Shown here in pieces: positions 33,087-44,953 of a DNA stretch of 64,000 nt. The DNA comes from Orobanche coerulescens (lineage: Eukaryota > Streptophyta > Magnoliopsida > Lamiales > Orobanchaceae): the NCBI GenBank assembly GCA_033398695.1, contig CM065815.1, positions 104,560,501 to 104,624,500 on the forward strand, in the 5' to 3' direction. Below the pieces are notes generated by a model. It worked only from the letters and a program-made list of their open reading frames with translations, was not told the DNA's origin and made no database searches. Positions within the stretch are counted from its first letter, which is position 1; every line of letters begins with the position of its first letter. Both the position numbers and the translations under genes were made by a program.

Positions 33087-33374
33087 GTTTTCTTTTATTC
33101 AGGGGTGTACTTGACCTGCTTGTTTACTACTTATTTTTATTTTTATTTGTCGTCCATTGGGGTCAATGTACATCTTAATTTTTTTTTCTGGGGTTTAGCT
33201 TGTTTAGTTTGTCTTGCTTGATTTTCGATATCTTTGTCACTTGCTTGTCTTCTTTGGTATTTTGGATATTTTTTTAATATTTCTTGAGTATGTCGTGCAA
33301 CCATGCATAAGACTGAATATATAACTCTGAATTTTATTTAAAGAACCGGATAAGTCTAGTCGAGTTCACCTTAT
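33087..33374 (+). other. Athila post-env spacer
   Basis: T-rich non-coding sequence between the env-like stop and the chromovirus insertion. It ends with TTAT, the insertion's target duplication. It continues at 59587 beyond the insertion. Confidence 0.6.
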
Positions 33375-33858
33375 TATGACGGGTCGGGCGAAAGCGACCC
33401 GAATGACCCTAACAAGAGTCTCTATGTGTCGGAAGGTTCCGGAAGGTTCTAGAATGATCAAGAAAGACCAAGAGATCTCTACATACTTAGATGACTCTAG
33501 AAGCATGTAGAAATGTACTTCTTACACACTTTGTAGAATACTCATGTAAATGCCCATGTAAATGTACTATAAGAATCTAGAGTGTTCTATCTAGAAAGTT
33601 CTATCTAGAGAGTTCCACTCCAGAACTCTCCTAGGTTGATATAAAAGGAGGAGGAGCCTCATTTGCTCACTCTATCCAGAAACCCTCAAGCAATCAAGCA
33701 TTGTAAAGCTCTCTTGTACTCAAGCATTCATACTTAATAAAATCCTTTTGTGCCATTGCCCTTTTTCTCTTTACTTTGAGGCTTACTTAGAAACTCAACT
33801 CAGCTTAGTTGTTTAAGTGCCGCACGGGTTAGCCGCGCAAAACTCCCATCCTGTGACA
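33375..33858 (+). repeat. Chromovirus 5' LTR
   Basis: It starts TATGACGGGTC (TG changed to TA; the other copies have TGTGACGGGTC) and ends CTGTGACA. TATA box GATATAAAAGG is near 33638-33648; downstream AATAAAATCC is a polyadenylation-type signal. Confidence 0.9.
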
Positions 33859-33860
33859 AG

Positions 33861-33874
33861 TGGTATCGGAGCCA
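33861..33874 (+). promoter_or_regulatory. Chromovirus primer-binding site
   Basis: TGGTATCGGAGCCA, two bases after the LTR, is a one-base variant of the tRNA-iMet site TGGTATCAGAGC used by most chromoviruses. Confidence 0.85.
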
Positions 33875-33911
33875 CGATTTGCACACAACCGACTCATATC
33901 ACACGAGAACA

Positions 33912-35090
33912 ATGGCCAACACTCAGGATGTCCCTATTGATGCTACCCAAGAGCAGCAACGCGGTCGTGGGGAGCAACGAGGTAACAAGGTCCGAGGAAA
34001 GTCCAAGGGACCCTCTGCCAACGCCTTCGAACCTCGGATTGCCACACTAGAAGCCTCGATGGCTAGCTTGGAGGAGAACCTTGATCAAGTCTATGACAGG
34101 TTCGACACTCTGGAGACGGAATACGCCGACATCGCTGGCGTGCTAAAGAAACTTATGATGGACCAGTCGGATATGTTGCGTGAGCAACTTATTGAATTCT
34201 AGAAGGAGATTCATGGCCTCCATAGCTTTGTCCAGGAAGAGCTACGCTCTATTCGCTCAGAAGTGGAAGAAGTACGAACGGAATGGGCGACACACAAGCG
34301 AGCCGCATCATTGAATTCCGCTGCCCCATTCGTTTTTGATGCGCGCCGCTTAGATGTGCTGAAGCCCGAAACCTACGATGGCACTCGGAATGCCACGGTG
34401 GTCGATAACTTCTTATTTGGCCTGGAACGATACTTTGATGCTATGGGCGTGAAGGATGAAGAACTGAAGGTCAGTGGTGCACCAAATTACCTGCGTGGTG
34501 CCACACAACTCTGGTGGCGCCGGAAATATGGCGATATGGGCAAAGGGATCTGCACCATTGACACTTGGGAAGACTTCCAAAGAGAACTCCGAAAACAATT
34601 TGCCCCAAGCAATGCTGAATGAGATGCGAGAGATCGCCTCCGAAGACTCAAGCAGACAGGTACGATTCGTGACTATATCAATGAATTTACAACTCTCATG
34701 CTTGAAGTTGAAATGTCCGATAAAGATGCACTTTTCTATTTCACCGATGGCATTAATAATTGGGCCAAAACTGAGCTAGATAGACACGGTGTTTAGACCC
34801 TTGACGAAGCTATCGCCAAGTCTAAATCACTCTCTGACTATTCTGGGCAAGGTAAAGATAAACGGCCCATTCATGGCAAAGGTGGGGGAGAAAATTGCAA
34901 AGAAGGATATGGCAGTAATCGCAAGAATTGGAGAACTAACCGACCCCCAAGTGGCAAGATCGGGCAACAAAAATTTCCAGGAAGGAAGGAGCAATTGAAG
35001 CCCAAAAGCCCTTGCTTCATATGCAATGACAATCATTGGATACGTGATTGTCCGGAGAAGAAGACTCTAAACGCCCCTGCTGCCCACTTA
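33912..35090 (+). pseudogene. Chromovirus gag, broken
   Basis: Starts MANTQDVPIDATQEQ at 33912. A coiled-coil-like stretch (LEASMASLEENLDQVYDRFD) is cut by TAG at 34200-34202. The Gag core (34263-34622) has PETYDGTRNATVVDNFLFGL and GATQLWWRRKYGD. A frameshift near 34620 leads into another frame, and the zinc knuckle CFICNDNHWIRDC (CX2CX4HX4C) lies at about 35012-35050 in the next ORF. Confidence 0.82.
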
Positions 35091-35408
35091 AAGATCAATG
35101 CCGACGATACCTCAGCCCCTCCATTAGAAGAACCGAGACATAGCATGGGTTCCCTTCAATACATGTCCACTCTTAAGGGACAAGACCCGACGCCCGTTAC
35201 TCCGAAGAAAGGGCTCATTTTTGCTCGCGCCACTATTAATGGTCACACCGTTAACGCGTTACTCGACACTAGGGCATCTCATAACTTCATGTCCGAGGAA
35301 GAAGCCAAACGCCTAGGGCTCAAGACAGTCTATCGTGGAGGTGCGATGAAGGCGGTAAACTCACCTGTCAAGCCTATAGCCGGAATTGCTCATGACGTCC
35401 CACTCTCT
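35091..35408 (+). pseudogene. Chromovirus protease, cut by solo LTR
   Basis: The frame continues from the zinc knuckle to VNALLDTRASHNFMSEEEAK. The aspartic protease motif DTG reads DTR, so the catalytic Gly is lost. At 35409 a long LTR interrupts the frame. The remainder (VVPIDDFKLVLGMEFFDRF) resumes at 38237. Confidence 0.8.
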
Positions 35409-36424
35409 TGTAATACCCGAGATTCTCGGTTCCGGTTATTTTTGAATTTTTGTCGATTGCGTCGTTCATTTTGTTCTGTTGGCGATTTTTTGAGATTTTT
35501 CCCTATGTTGGGTACGGCACGATGTACCGTGTTGTGGTGTTCGTCGGGTACGACTTATCGTTGCGTAAGTCGAGCTAATAGTATGTCTTGCTTTGTTATG
35601 TGTTCGTTTTCGATTTGGATCGTTGGTATTGTCTGTTAGTGTTTCGTTGCATGTTGAATAATTATTGTTTTGTCGAGGAGTATCATTTTTGTGCATTTGG
35701 TCGACTTTGTAAGATCACCACTGGCGCTTATAATGTCAAAAAATTCTGAAACTTTACAATGTGATAGAGCATCAAATTAGCTTTCCAATGGTTCAAACGG
35801 CGAGTCAATCGGAGTCCGGATGGAGAAGTTATGGTCATAATGACAAAGTCTACACTGTCAGAATACGGCCCTGGAATACGACGCTGTTTGCACCGTTTTT
35901 GCTGAGTCGTTTATAACACGGCGCTGGAATACGGCTCTAATTTGGGCCGTGTTCTGAGCCGTTTTGTCCAGTGGTATAAATAGGACGATCGCTTTTCAGC
36001 CCATTTTCACTTCTCTCTCTCGGTTTTGGGCGATTTGATGGGGATTTCAATCCTCGAGTAGATTATCATCATATTCTTGAAGTCTTGAACATGTTTAACA
36101 ACATCTAATCCATTGTTCTTCTTCGGATTGAGGTAATTCTTCGAAAATCCTTTTTTTCAACTATTTTGGGGTTTTCTTCTTGATTTCAATTCTGGACCGA
36201 TTATGATGAATTGGTCATGTAATTCTTGTTGTATTGGTTGTAATCTACGGATTAGAAACTTGTTTATCGATTTTGTTTCACCCGGAACATGATTTTGGAT
36301 TTCTTGGAATGAACCCTTGAACCCTTGTAGTTTCTTAGTGTCGATTGAGATTTCGTTTAGTGTTGTTGATTCGTAGCGGTGTTATTCTCGTAGTGATTGT
36401 GTTGTTATTGATTTCTCGCGAAGG

Positions 36425-36560
36425 TGGCCAGTTTTTGGGGCTGTTTCGGGGCTGTTCTGGGGCTGGTTCGGCCGAGCTATTTCGGGACTGTTTTGGGGCT
36501 GTTTCGGCCGGGCTGTTTCGGGACTATTTTGGGGCTGTTTCGGCCGAGCCGCTTTCGTCG
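36425..36560 (+). repeat. GGGGCTGTTTCGG-type minisatellite inside solo LTR
   Basis: Units of about 36 bp, TTCGGGACTGTTTTGGGG plus CTGTTTCGGCCG, repeat about three times with shorter partial copies in front. No coding role. Confidence 0.8.
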
Positions 36561-37091
36561 GAGTATTCACAAATTGATTTCGAGGCAAGTATCTTGCCCA
36601 TACATTTCGTGTTTTGTGGATATTATGGTTGTTAATCGTCGATATGTGCTAAATAAATATTTATAACCATTTTTCAAAAGAATCGGTATATTTACTATCA
36701 TGGTTTTCGTAAAGGTGACCCGTGTGTGTCGGGAATTAATATGCTTAGTTGAATATGTGTGCTAGTGTCGAGTATAGGATCACCTTACTTTCTTGTGATG
36801 TCATTGTGTATGATTATGTCGTTGGTAAATGTAAAGTGTAATTCTTTTGTCAAATTATGTGCTTGGAGTCACGTGGTTATGGATGAATATGGGAGTTTAT
36901 GTGATATTGGTTGTGTCGTTCGGTGCTGTTGAAATCTTGTGCTTCCTTGTGAATCGTATCATTACTTGGTCTTGAGTATATGTTCGATGAACTGGCCATT
37001 CTAGTAAGGTACCTCGACTATATATACTGTGATTGACCTTCGAGGCTTGTGGTTTGCAACTGTAATTTTGAAACGTGTGTGTGTGTTGTTC

Positions 37092-37310
37092 CTTCCACCC
37101 GGAGTGTCCGACGGGATGTCTGGGGGTCGATACTAAGGGGTACGGCCACGGAAGTGGACTTGGGTGCGTGTGTGGATGAACTTCCACCCGGAGTGTCCGA
37201 CGGGATGTCTGGGGGTCGATACTAAGGGGTACGGCCGCGGAAGTGGTTTCCCAGCCGGAGTGTCCGACGGGATGTCTGGGGGTCGATACTAAGGGGTACG
37301 GACGCGGGTT
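37092..37310 (+). repeat. Triplicated GGAGTGTCCGACGGGATG block inside solo LTR
   Basis: The block GGAGTGTCCGACGGGATG, followed by TCTGGGGGTCGATACTAAGG and GGTACGG, occurs three times, starting near 37101, 37190 and 37257. Spacing is 89 and about 67 bp, so the joining sequence varies while the core is almost perfectly conserved. Confidence 0.88.
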
Positions 37311-38236
37311 ACCAGTTGTAGTTTTCATCTTGAGGATGACATTGATGTTTTCGTTAATTGTGATATTGTCCGGAGTATCACAATGCTTTGTGCTTGGGGT
37401 CGAGAGACATTATATATCGAGTCTTGGTGATTGACTAGAATGGCATAGGAATAATGTGTTATGTGTAATGTGTCCTTGTAAGTGAATTGAAGTGGATGAT
37501 CGGGTCGTGGACCCTGTGTTTTGTGACCGGAATGGTTAGGTCGTGGACCCCGTGTTTTGTTAAACGGATTTGTATTTTGAAAAATGAACTTTGGGGCTGT
37601 GACCCTAAATGGCTTTCGAGGAATTAAGAACTTTTCAATTTCAAATGTTTTCAAAACTCCCGAGATTTGGAAGTGTTTTCAAAGTGCTTACTTACTTCGT
37701 TTCTACTTTCAAGACTTGAACTATTTTTAACTAAATATACCTCGGGAAGTCTTTCGTTGTGTTCTCGGAATGTGTTGTGTATGGCTCGTATTTGCACTTT
37801 ATACTTGCACTAGCGAAACAGTGGAGTTTTGCTAACCCCCGAGTAATCGGGGGGTGGATATCTGTATTGTGTCCAGGTACATGCAGGTTTTCGGGAGCAA
37901 GACACAGGATCGGTACGAGGGATGATGAAAGACGAATGATACTAATCACACGAAGGCCAGTTTTGGGTTCAGTTAGTCGGAGTCCATTGTATTGTCTTTT
38001 CCGCTGTCTTATTGTTCGTTGTTGCAAGTATTTTATACTTGCGTGGGTATGAGTCTGGATGATTTTATGTATTTTGATTTGTAAGTCAGTGACGAAAGAC
38101 CAAATCGGTCTGTTGGTCCGTTATTTTGATTCGTCGGTATGTAATGAAATGTGTTGTTTTGATGTCTAGCCTGGTGGATCCTCACGGAGAGGGTCTGCGG
38201 CGTGTAATATTCCCGGTTTGATCTGGGGGTGTTACA

Positions 38237-39597
38237 TCTCTCTTGGGACATGGTCCAGAAAGCTCGACTTTTCTGTCGTCCCCATAGACGACTTCAAGCT
38301 GGTTCTAGGCATGGAATTCTTCGACAGATTCCAAGCCTTTCCAATGCCGGCCACAAACACACTCGCCATCTACGATGGGGACAAGGCATGCATGGTCCCT
38401 ATTGAATGAGCCCATGTCGAGAAGAAATTAATCTCAGCCATGCAATTTAAGAAGGGGATGCGAAAGTACCCTAACTACTTGGTAACAATTCGGCAGCTCA
38501 ATGATGAAGAAGAACTCAACTCATCGTGGACTGACCACCTACAAATCTGGAAAAACATTCTCGAGGAGTACAAGGATGTGATGCCTAAAGAGTTGCCTAA
38601 GAAACTTCCACCCAGGCGAGAGGTGGATCATTGCATCGAGTTGGAACCTGGTGCCAAACCTCCAGCTGCTGCTCCGTACCGCATGGCACCGCCTGAACTC
38701 GCGGAACTACGAAGGCAAATCAAGGACCTTCTAGAAACAGGATACATACATCCCTCCAAGTCTCCCTACGGTGCACCCATACTTTTCCATAAGAAGAAGG
38801 ATGGCACCCTTCGAATGTGCATCGACTACAGGGCACTCAATCGGATCACTATCAAGAACAAATACCCAATACCATTGATAGCTGATCTCTTCGATCAACT
38901 TGGCAAGGCGCGGTGCTTCACCAAACTTGACCTGCGCTCGGGGTACTATCAAGTGTGAATTGCTAAAGGAGATGAGGCCAAGACCACATGTGTGACTCGC
39001 TACGGTGCTTTTGAGTTCCTTGTCATGCCCTTCGGTCTCACAAATGCACCTGCAACCTTTTGCACCCTCATGAACAAGGTACTTCACCCTTTCCTTGATC
39101 AATTTGTTGTTGTTTACTTGGATGATATTGTGGTGTACAGCTCGACTCTTGAAGAACATATTCTACACCTTAAACAAGTCTTCCAAGTACTATGCGAGAA
39201 CGAGCTCTATGTTAAGAAAGAAAAATGTTCATTTGCCCAAGAAGAAGTTGAATTTCTCGGTCACAAGGTTAAATGAGGCAAAATCATGATGGAAAATGCA
39301 AAGGTGAAAGCTATTCGGGATTGGCAACCCCCGACAAAGGTTCCAGAACTTCGATCATTTCTCGGCATGGTGAACTACTACCGCCACTTTATAAGAGGAT
39401 ACTCGGCCAAAGCAGCCCCACTGACCGATCTACTTAAGAAAAAACAAGTATGGCATTGGCCCAGCAAGTCTCAGCAAACTTTCGAAGAACTCAAGCAAGC
39501 GGTGTCCAAAGAACCCGTACTAGCCTTTCCGGACCACACAAAAGCTTTTGAGGTACAAACTGACGCCTCTGATTTCGCTATTGGAGGAGTGCTCATG
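38237..39597 (+). pseudogene. Chromovirus protease end and reverse transcriptase, broken; RNase H start
   Basis: 38237-38409 completes the protease. 38440-38958 has the linker ([20 protein letters not shown]) and the reverse transcriptase motifs [20 protein letters not shown] and [15 protein letters not shown] at 38956-38958 stands where Arg (CGA) is expected. The frame continues with [20 protein letters not shown] and the intact VVYLDDIVVYSS near 39110. A TGA near 39276 follows, then [18 protein letters not shown] and the RNase H start [15 protein letters not shown], where the CRM-like element interrupts. Confidence 0.87.
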
Positions 39598-40656
39598 TGA
39601 TACGAATCCTTTATCGAGACGAAGCGGAAGCAGAATTTTGCGAAAGCTAAACAAACAGTAATCTACCGAATGGCTCGAAACAGTGACCTTCCTTCGCTAC
39701 AGCAATAACTAACCGTAACAATCGACTACTAACAGCAACCACCCTTCACTACAGCAGTAGCGAATCAGCAACAATCAACAGCAAAAACAGCGACAGGTCA
39801 AACGGGAAACAACAGCAACAAAGAATCGCCAACAACTGTAACGAACAGCGAATTGTGATCGAATGCGGAGGAAACAGGAATCACGCTCGGTCTCTAGACG
39901 GCCACTTCGAACAAGTCAATTTCAATGTATGATGATAGATATGCTATGTATCACAATAAGTTGCAAATCTCAATTTGTACAAATAACAATAAGAGAACTG
40001 GTATGAATCTCGATTAAATATGAGTTTTGCGATTCAACGCAATGGAAGCAATTCCCACGAACAAGAAACTGGATAATACTCCGATGAACAACACCAACGA
40101 CTCCAAGGATTCTGTCCAAACAAGAACAGTTTCTGATCGGACGAACAGAAAAACAATAATAGATTTAATGAGTTAGACCTATAACTCTTCAAAGATGATC
40201 TCTTCCTAAGACCTATTAAGAATTGATCAGATTATAATTCGAAATCGTGTCGAACAATAATTAAGGATTTGTGTTTGAGACACGTCAAACAAATAAAACT
40301 CAAAGAGAGCAAATATCAAGTGTATTCAATGTTCTTCCAATCGGCCGAGCTATATGATGTATATATAGCCGCCAAACCCTAGTAACATAATTAAAGGTTA
40401 CTCCCTAAAACGCCCTTAAACAAGTTTGGGCTACTACTGATTAAGGAAAATAACAACGCCAAGCAATATGGGCTGCACATGTCACACCTTTTATTAAATA
40501 AATAATACAAAAACAATGATAAACTATGTTATTCCGATTCCGACCACCAAAGTCACTCCAAGCCTCGTGCCTATCTTCTCACCCAAGTATGTAGCATGGT
40601 CGCTTACTTCGATCATCACCTCGTCTTCTTCCCTCAGACTTGTCAACCCCGTATCA
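39598..40656 (-). repeat. CRM-like 3' LTR (left copy)
   Basis: A 1059-bp copy with the same content as 44954-46010 apart from scattered substitutions and short indels. The integrase frame of the element enters it from 40657. Confidence 0.9.
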
Positions 40657-40892
40657 TCCCCTCCCCCTTTAAAAGGAATTGTCCTCAATTCTGCAATCCC
40701 ATCGTCATCAAGATAAGGAGAGGGATCTCCTACATTAAAAGTAGCATGCAACCCATAATCCCCCGGAAGTTCTACCTTGTATGCATTGTCGTTCACCTTT
40801 GCAACTACTTTAAATGGTCCCTCAGCTCGCGGCATCAACTTGTTCTTACGTTTACTCGGAAATCGCTCCTTTCTCAAATGGACCCAAACCAA
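40524..40892 (-). pseudogene. CRM-like integrase C-terminal region, extending into the LTR
   Basis: A 122-codon minus frame begins in the GPF module (KNKLMPRAEGPFKVVAKVND) and continues with ATFNVGDPSPYLDDDGIAEL and RTIPFKGGGDD. It crosses the LTR boundary at 40656 and ends about 44 codons inside. A pol 3' end overlapping the LTR with a C-terminal CR motif is a described feature of CRM chromoviruses. The frame is separated from the main integrase by a TGA or frameshift near 40990. The polypurine tract (minus strand AAAGGGGGAGGG) is embedded in it at about 40657-40672. Confidence 0.75.
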
Positions 40893-42188
40893 ATCGCCAA
40901 CTTTGAATAATTTCGGTTTTCTATGCTTGCTCGACTTTCTTTTGTAAGTTTCATTTATCTCCTTTATCCTATTACGTACTTGCTCGTGTCATTTCGTCAT
41001 TGACTTCAGCTTCGACTCCACATCCTTATGCACCAACTCGTCACTCGGTAATGGAATTAGATCTAACGGCATATAAAGATTCAGTCCGTAAACTACTTCA
41101 AATGGAGAGTGTGTCGTGGCATGAGTAGGAGAGCGATTATATGCAAACTCCGCATGTGCGAGCTTCAAATCCCAATCCTTTTGTGTCTTGCTCACAAGAC
41201 CATGTAATAAAGTGCCCAAAGTTCGATTGGTTACTTCTGTTTGGCCGTCGGTTTGAGGATGATGCGAAGTACTAAACAAAAGCTTGGTTCCCACCTTTCT
41301 CCACAATGTGTTCCAAAAGTAGCTCAGAAACTTCGAGTCCCGGTCGGAAACAATAGACTTCGGAACTCTATGTAAACGTACCACCTCTCGGAAATATAAG
41401 TCAGCAACATTACTCGCATCATCGGTTTTGTGACAAGCAACAAAATGAGCAATCTTCAAAAAACGATCGACAACAACCATAATCGCATCCTTACCTCGTT
41501 GGGTTCGAGGCAAAGAAACAATGAAATCAATCAAGATATCTTCCCACGGCCTTTCCGGAATCGGTAGAGGCATATACTCGCCCGATTTAAATGAGCTCTT
41601 CGCCATATGACACGTTACACACTTGCCAACGATGTCAGCCACGTCCCCTTGCATCTTCGGCCAATAAAAGTGTTCCTGGATCACCCCCATGGTTTTAGTC
41701 GTGCCAAAGTGACCATCCAATCCCCCTCCATGAGCTTCACGAACCAACAACTCCCGGACGACATGCTTGGGCAAACAAAGCCGATTCCCCTTAAAGAGAA
41801 ACCCTTCCTGTATCACAAACTCCCCAAACGAACCAGATTTAGAACGGCTAAAAATCTCCCCAAAATCCGCATCGTCAAAATAATAATCTTTCAATGTTTC
41901 GAACCCCAACAAACGAACATCAAGGGTAGAGATTAAGGCATACCTCCTAGACAGCGCATCAGCCACCACATTGCTCTTACCGTTCTTATACTTCGATGAA
42001 AAGTGAAAAGATTGTAAGAACTCCACCCACTTAGCATGTCTCGGACTCAACTTCTGCTGCCCATTAATATACTTCAAAGATTCATGGTCTGAATGCAGAA
42101 TAAAATGTCTTGGCCGAAGGTAATGACTCCAATGATCAAGAGCTCTCACTATGGCATAGAATTCCTTGTCATAAGTACAATAGTTGAG
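40893..42188 (-). pseudogene. CRM-like RNase H end and integrase
   Basis: The minus frame 42149-40989 (386 codons) has the RNase H tail [20 protein letters not shown] and [20 protein letters not shown]. The integrase zinc finger follows: [10 protein letters not shown]...[11 protein letters not shown]. The core has first Asp in [20 protein letters not shown], second in [15 protein letters not shown] and Glu in [13 protein letters not shown]. Apparently all catalytic residues are kept. A stop just upstream (near 42188) separates it from the reverse transcriptase frame. Confidence 0.88.
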
Positions 42189-42938
42189 TCAAGCCCCACT
42201 CAATTTCTCCGAAAAGTACGCAATAGGCCGCTTGCCTTGAATGAGGACTGCCCCAATACCAAGTCCACTAGCATCACACTCCACCTCGAACGGCTGTGCA
42301 AAATCGGGTAACGCCAAGATAGGTGCTTCACATAACCTTACCTTCAACTTTTCAAAAGCCCCTTGGGCAGCCCTGCTCCACACAAACGGACCCTTCTTCA
42401 AACACTCCGTTATCAAACTCGTTATGGTGCTGAAATCTCGAATAAACCTCTGATAGAAAGAGGCAAGGCCGTGGAATGATCTAACTTCAGTTACGGTTTT
42501 AGGGGTAGGCCACGACTTAATAGCTTCAATTTTACCTTGATCAACCGATACTCCATTCTTCGAAACAACATAGCCAAGAAAAGTTATGGTCTCGACGAGA
42601 AACGCACACTTTTCTTTCTTTCCATAAAGCCTTTGAGACCTAAGAGTCTCGAATACTTGCCATAGATGCCTGCGATGTTCGTCCACCGACCGACTATAAA
42701 CCAAAATATCATCCAAATAAACAACCACAAATCTGCCCAAAAATGCCTTAAGTACTTCGTTCATCAAACACATGAAAGTACTCGGGGCATTCGTAAGCCC
42801 AAATGGCATGACGGTCCACTCATACAGCCCATGCTTAATTTTGAAAGCTGTCTTCCACTCATCTCCCTCCCGCATACGAATCTGGTGATAGCCACTTCGC
42901 AAATCAATTTTAGAAATGACCATCGAGCCATGTATCAA
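42189..42938 (-). pseudogene. CRM-like reverse transcriptase and RNase H start
   Basis: A 249-codon frame: [40 protein letters not shown], the catalytic [20 protein letters not shown], then the connection [18 protein letters not shown] and the RNase H start [19 protein letters not shown]. The break at its 5' end (about 42930) is a frameshift from the preceding Gag-protease-RT frame. Confidence 0.88.
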
Positions 42939-44139
42939 GCCTTGGCATCGGGAATCGATACTTGATCGTTATGTTATTCACGGCCCGGCTATCGATACAC
43001 ATTCGCCAAGATCCATCCTTCTTAGGAATAAGTATAACCGAAACCGCACATGGACTTAAACTTTCTCGAACATTCCCGTGGCTCATTAGTTCTTCAATCT
43101 GCTTCTGAAGTTCCTTCGTTTCCTCGGGATTACACCTATAGGCAGCCTTATTCGGAAGAGGCTCACTCGGTATAAGGTCAATTTGGTGCTTAATTGCACG
43201 AATTGGTGGCAAACCCGACGGCAATTCTTCAGGGAAGACGTCCGCGAACTCATGTAATAAGTCGGCCACTGTATCCTCGTTCTTCGCTACCACGAGATCC
43301 TCTCGAGTCTCCTTTATCACCAGCATATAAACACGTTCACCACTCTCCATAGCATGTTCAACTTCCCTCTCGCTAGCGAACATGGTGAGGTTCGGCTTTT
43401 TCCCCTGTTTTACACTCATGGAACGGATAGCTTGAGGAGACATCGGTTTCGACACGATCTTCTTTCCCTTATCTTGTAACTCGTATTCGTTACTCCTTCC
43501 CCGTTGCAAAACATCCCTGTCAAATAACCAAGGACGTCCCAAAAGTACGTGACAAGCATCCATCGGAATCACATCACATAATATCTCATCACGATATGAA
43601 CCCATTGCCAATCCGACCCAAATATGCTTCGAAGTCCTCACCTTACTTCCGTCATCAAGCCAATGTAAAGCATATGGCTTAGGGTGAGCTATGGTGGTAA
43701 GCCCAAGCTTCGTCACCATTTCACTCGAAGCTACGTTGGTGAAACTCCCTCTGTCAATAATCAAACTACACCACTTATCTCCAACTTGACACTTCGTATG
43801 GAATATTTGGTCCCGTTGTTCTGACTCGCTCGGAACCGACTTGGCTTGCAAAGTTCGAAGGACCAAGGCTGTATCATAATTCGGAGCATCATAAGCCTCA
43901 TAATCTCCTTCTTCTTCACCTCCCAAATCAAATACATCTCCCAACCTTTCTACTTCTTCCTCGTCTAACAATTCCTCTCGGGCCACGAGAGCCTCTCTCA
44001 ACGTCACGACTCGCTTATTCGGACAAGCGTTTTGATAATGGCCAAAACCTTGACATTTAAAACAGTGTACCTTAGATAGACTCGTCTCTTTGTTCGCGCT
44101 GGGAGCCTTAGGAACTGGATTAGGGACTAGAGCTGGCAC
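42910..44139 (-). pseudogene. CRM-like Gag zinc knuckle, protease and RT N-terminal part
   Basis: A 409-codon frame. CFKCQGFGHYQNAC is the nucleocapsid knuckle. The protease motif reads SLIIDRGSFTNVAS, with the active-site Ser/Thr replaced by Arg, followed by CHVLLGRPWLFDRDVLQRG. The RT start has SPCAVSVILIPKKDGSWRMC and [13 protein letters not shown]. The protease change would block processing. Confidence 0.85.
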
Positions 44140-44184
44140 TGTTTTGGTAGCCGAACTAGAGCCGCTACTCGTGGTACCGAATTT

Positions 44185-44753
44185 TTAGGGAAACTCGGGT
44201 TTAGTCCATCCGCTTGACTTGTTATGCTCCATATTCGAACCTCCAACCCTCGTTCTACTTTGACCCTCAACCTTCAAACACAACCCGCACAAGGTATCAA
44301 AATCAGCATACGGATACAACTCCACCAAATTAGTGATGTTTCGATTTAAACCGCGCAGGAAACGCGCCATCGTCTGTTCTTCGTACTCCTCCAATTCCCC
44401 CATCAAGGCCAAATTCTCGAACTCATCAATGTATTCACTAACACTCATCCTTCCTTGCACGCAGTCGGCAATCTTGCGATACAGGGCCAGCCTATGTGAC
44501 GTGGGTACATATCTCTTGCGAAGTTTCCGTTTCAACGATCCCACGAATTAATCTTTGTTTTTCCATCACGAGCTCCTTTTGATTTAATCCCTTCAAACCA
44601 AAGGGACGTGCCTTTACTTAGTTTGAGGATCGCATATTTACACCTTTTCTCATCACCAAGGTCCTTGAAATCGAACATGCGATCTATTTTCCGTTCCCAC
44701 ACCAAGTATGCTTCTGGATCGGTACCCCCAACGAACTCTGGAAGTTCCTTCAC
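44185..44753 (-). pseudogene. CRM-like gag core, frameshifted
   Basis: Frames 44753-44532 (ELPEFVGGTDPEAYLVWERK, the standard retrotransposon Gag start) and 44544-44185 (LKRKLRKRYVPTSH, RFLRGLNRNITNLVELYPYA) together form a Ty3/gypsy Gag domain offset by a frameshift near 44540. A TAA near 44186 separates it from the knuckle frame. Confidence 0.85.
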
Positions 44754-44924
44754 CTTGAAATCATCGGACTGACACGTAGGACGATTGTAATCTCCTCATC
44801 TCAGGTGCCAGCGCTGATTGCGTTGCTCCGGCAAGTCCCGTAGCACGTCGCGCAGTTTGTTCAAAAAATCATTGTTGGACTCCATCCCGCTGAAGGATCA
44901 AGGATCTCAACTGAATTGAGAAAT

Positions 44925-44951
44925 TCAGGTGTGTGGCGCTCTGATACCACT
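44925..44951 (-). promoter_or_regulatory. CRM-like primer-binding site
   Basis: On the minus strand, a few bases after the right LTR, the sequence is TGGTATCAGAGCGCCA, complementary to the tRNA-iMet 3' end, the usual primer of chromoviruses. It fixes the element's orientation. Confidence 0.88.
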
Positions 44952-44953
44952 TA

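Larger units (their letters stand above)
35409..38236 (+). repeat. Tekay-type solo LTR, 2.8 kb
   Basis: It starts TGTAATACCCGAG and ends GGGGGTGTTACA, flanked by TCTCT on both sides (35404-35408, 38237-38241). No internal coding region is present, so it is a solo LTR left by LTR-LTR recombination. Length and terminal sequences fit Tekay/Del chromoviruses. TATA box GGTATAAATAGG is at about 35973-35984. Two repeat arrays inside are listed separately. Small ORFs inside are not genes. Confidence 0.88.
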
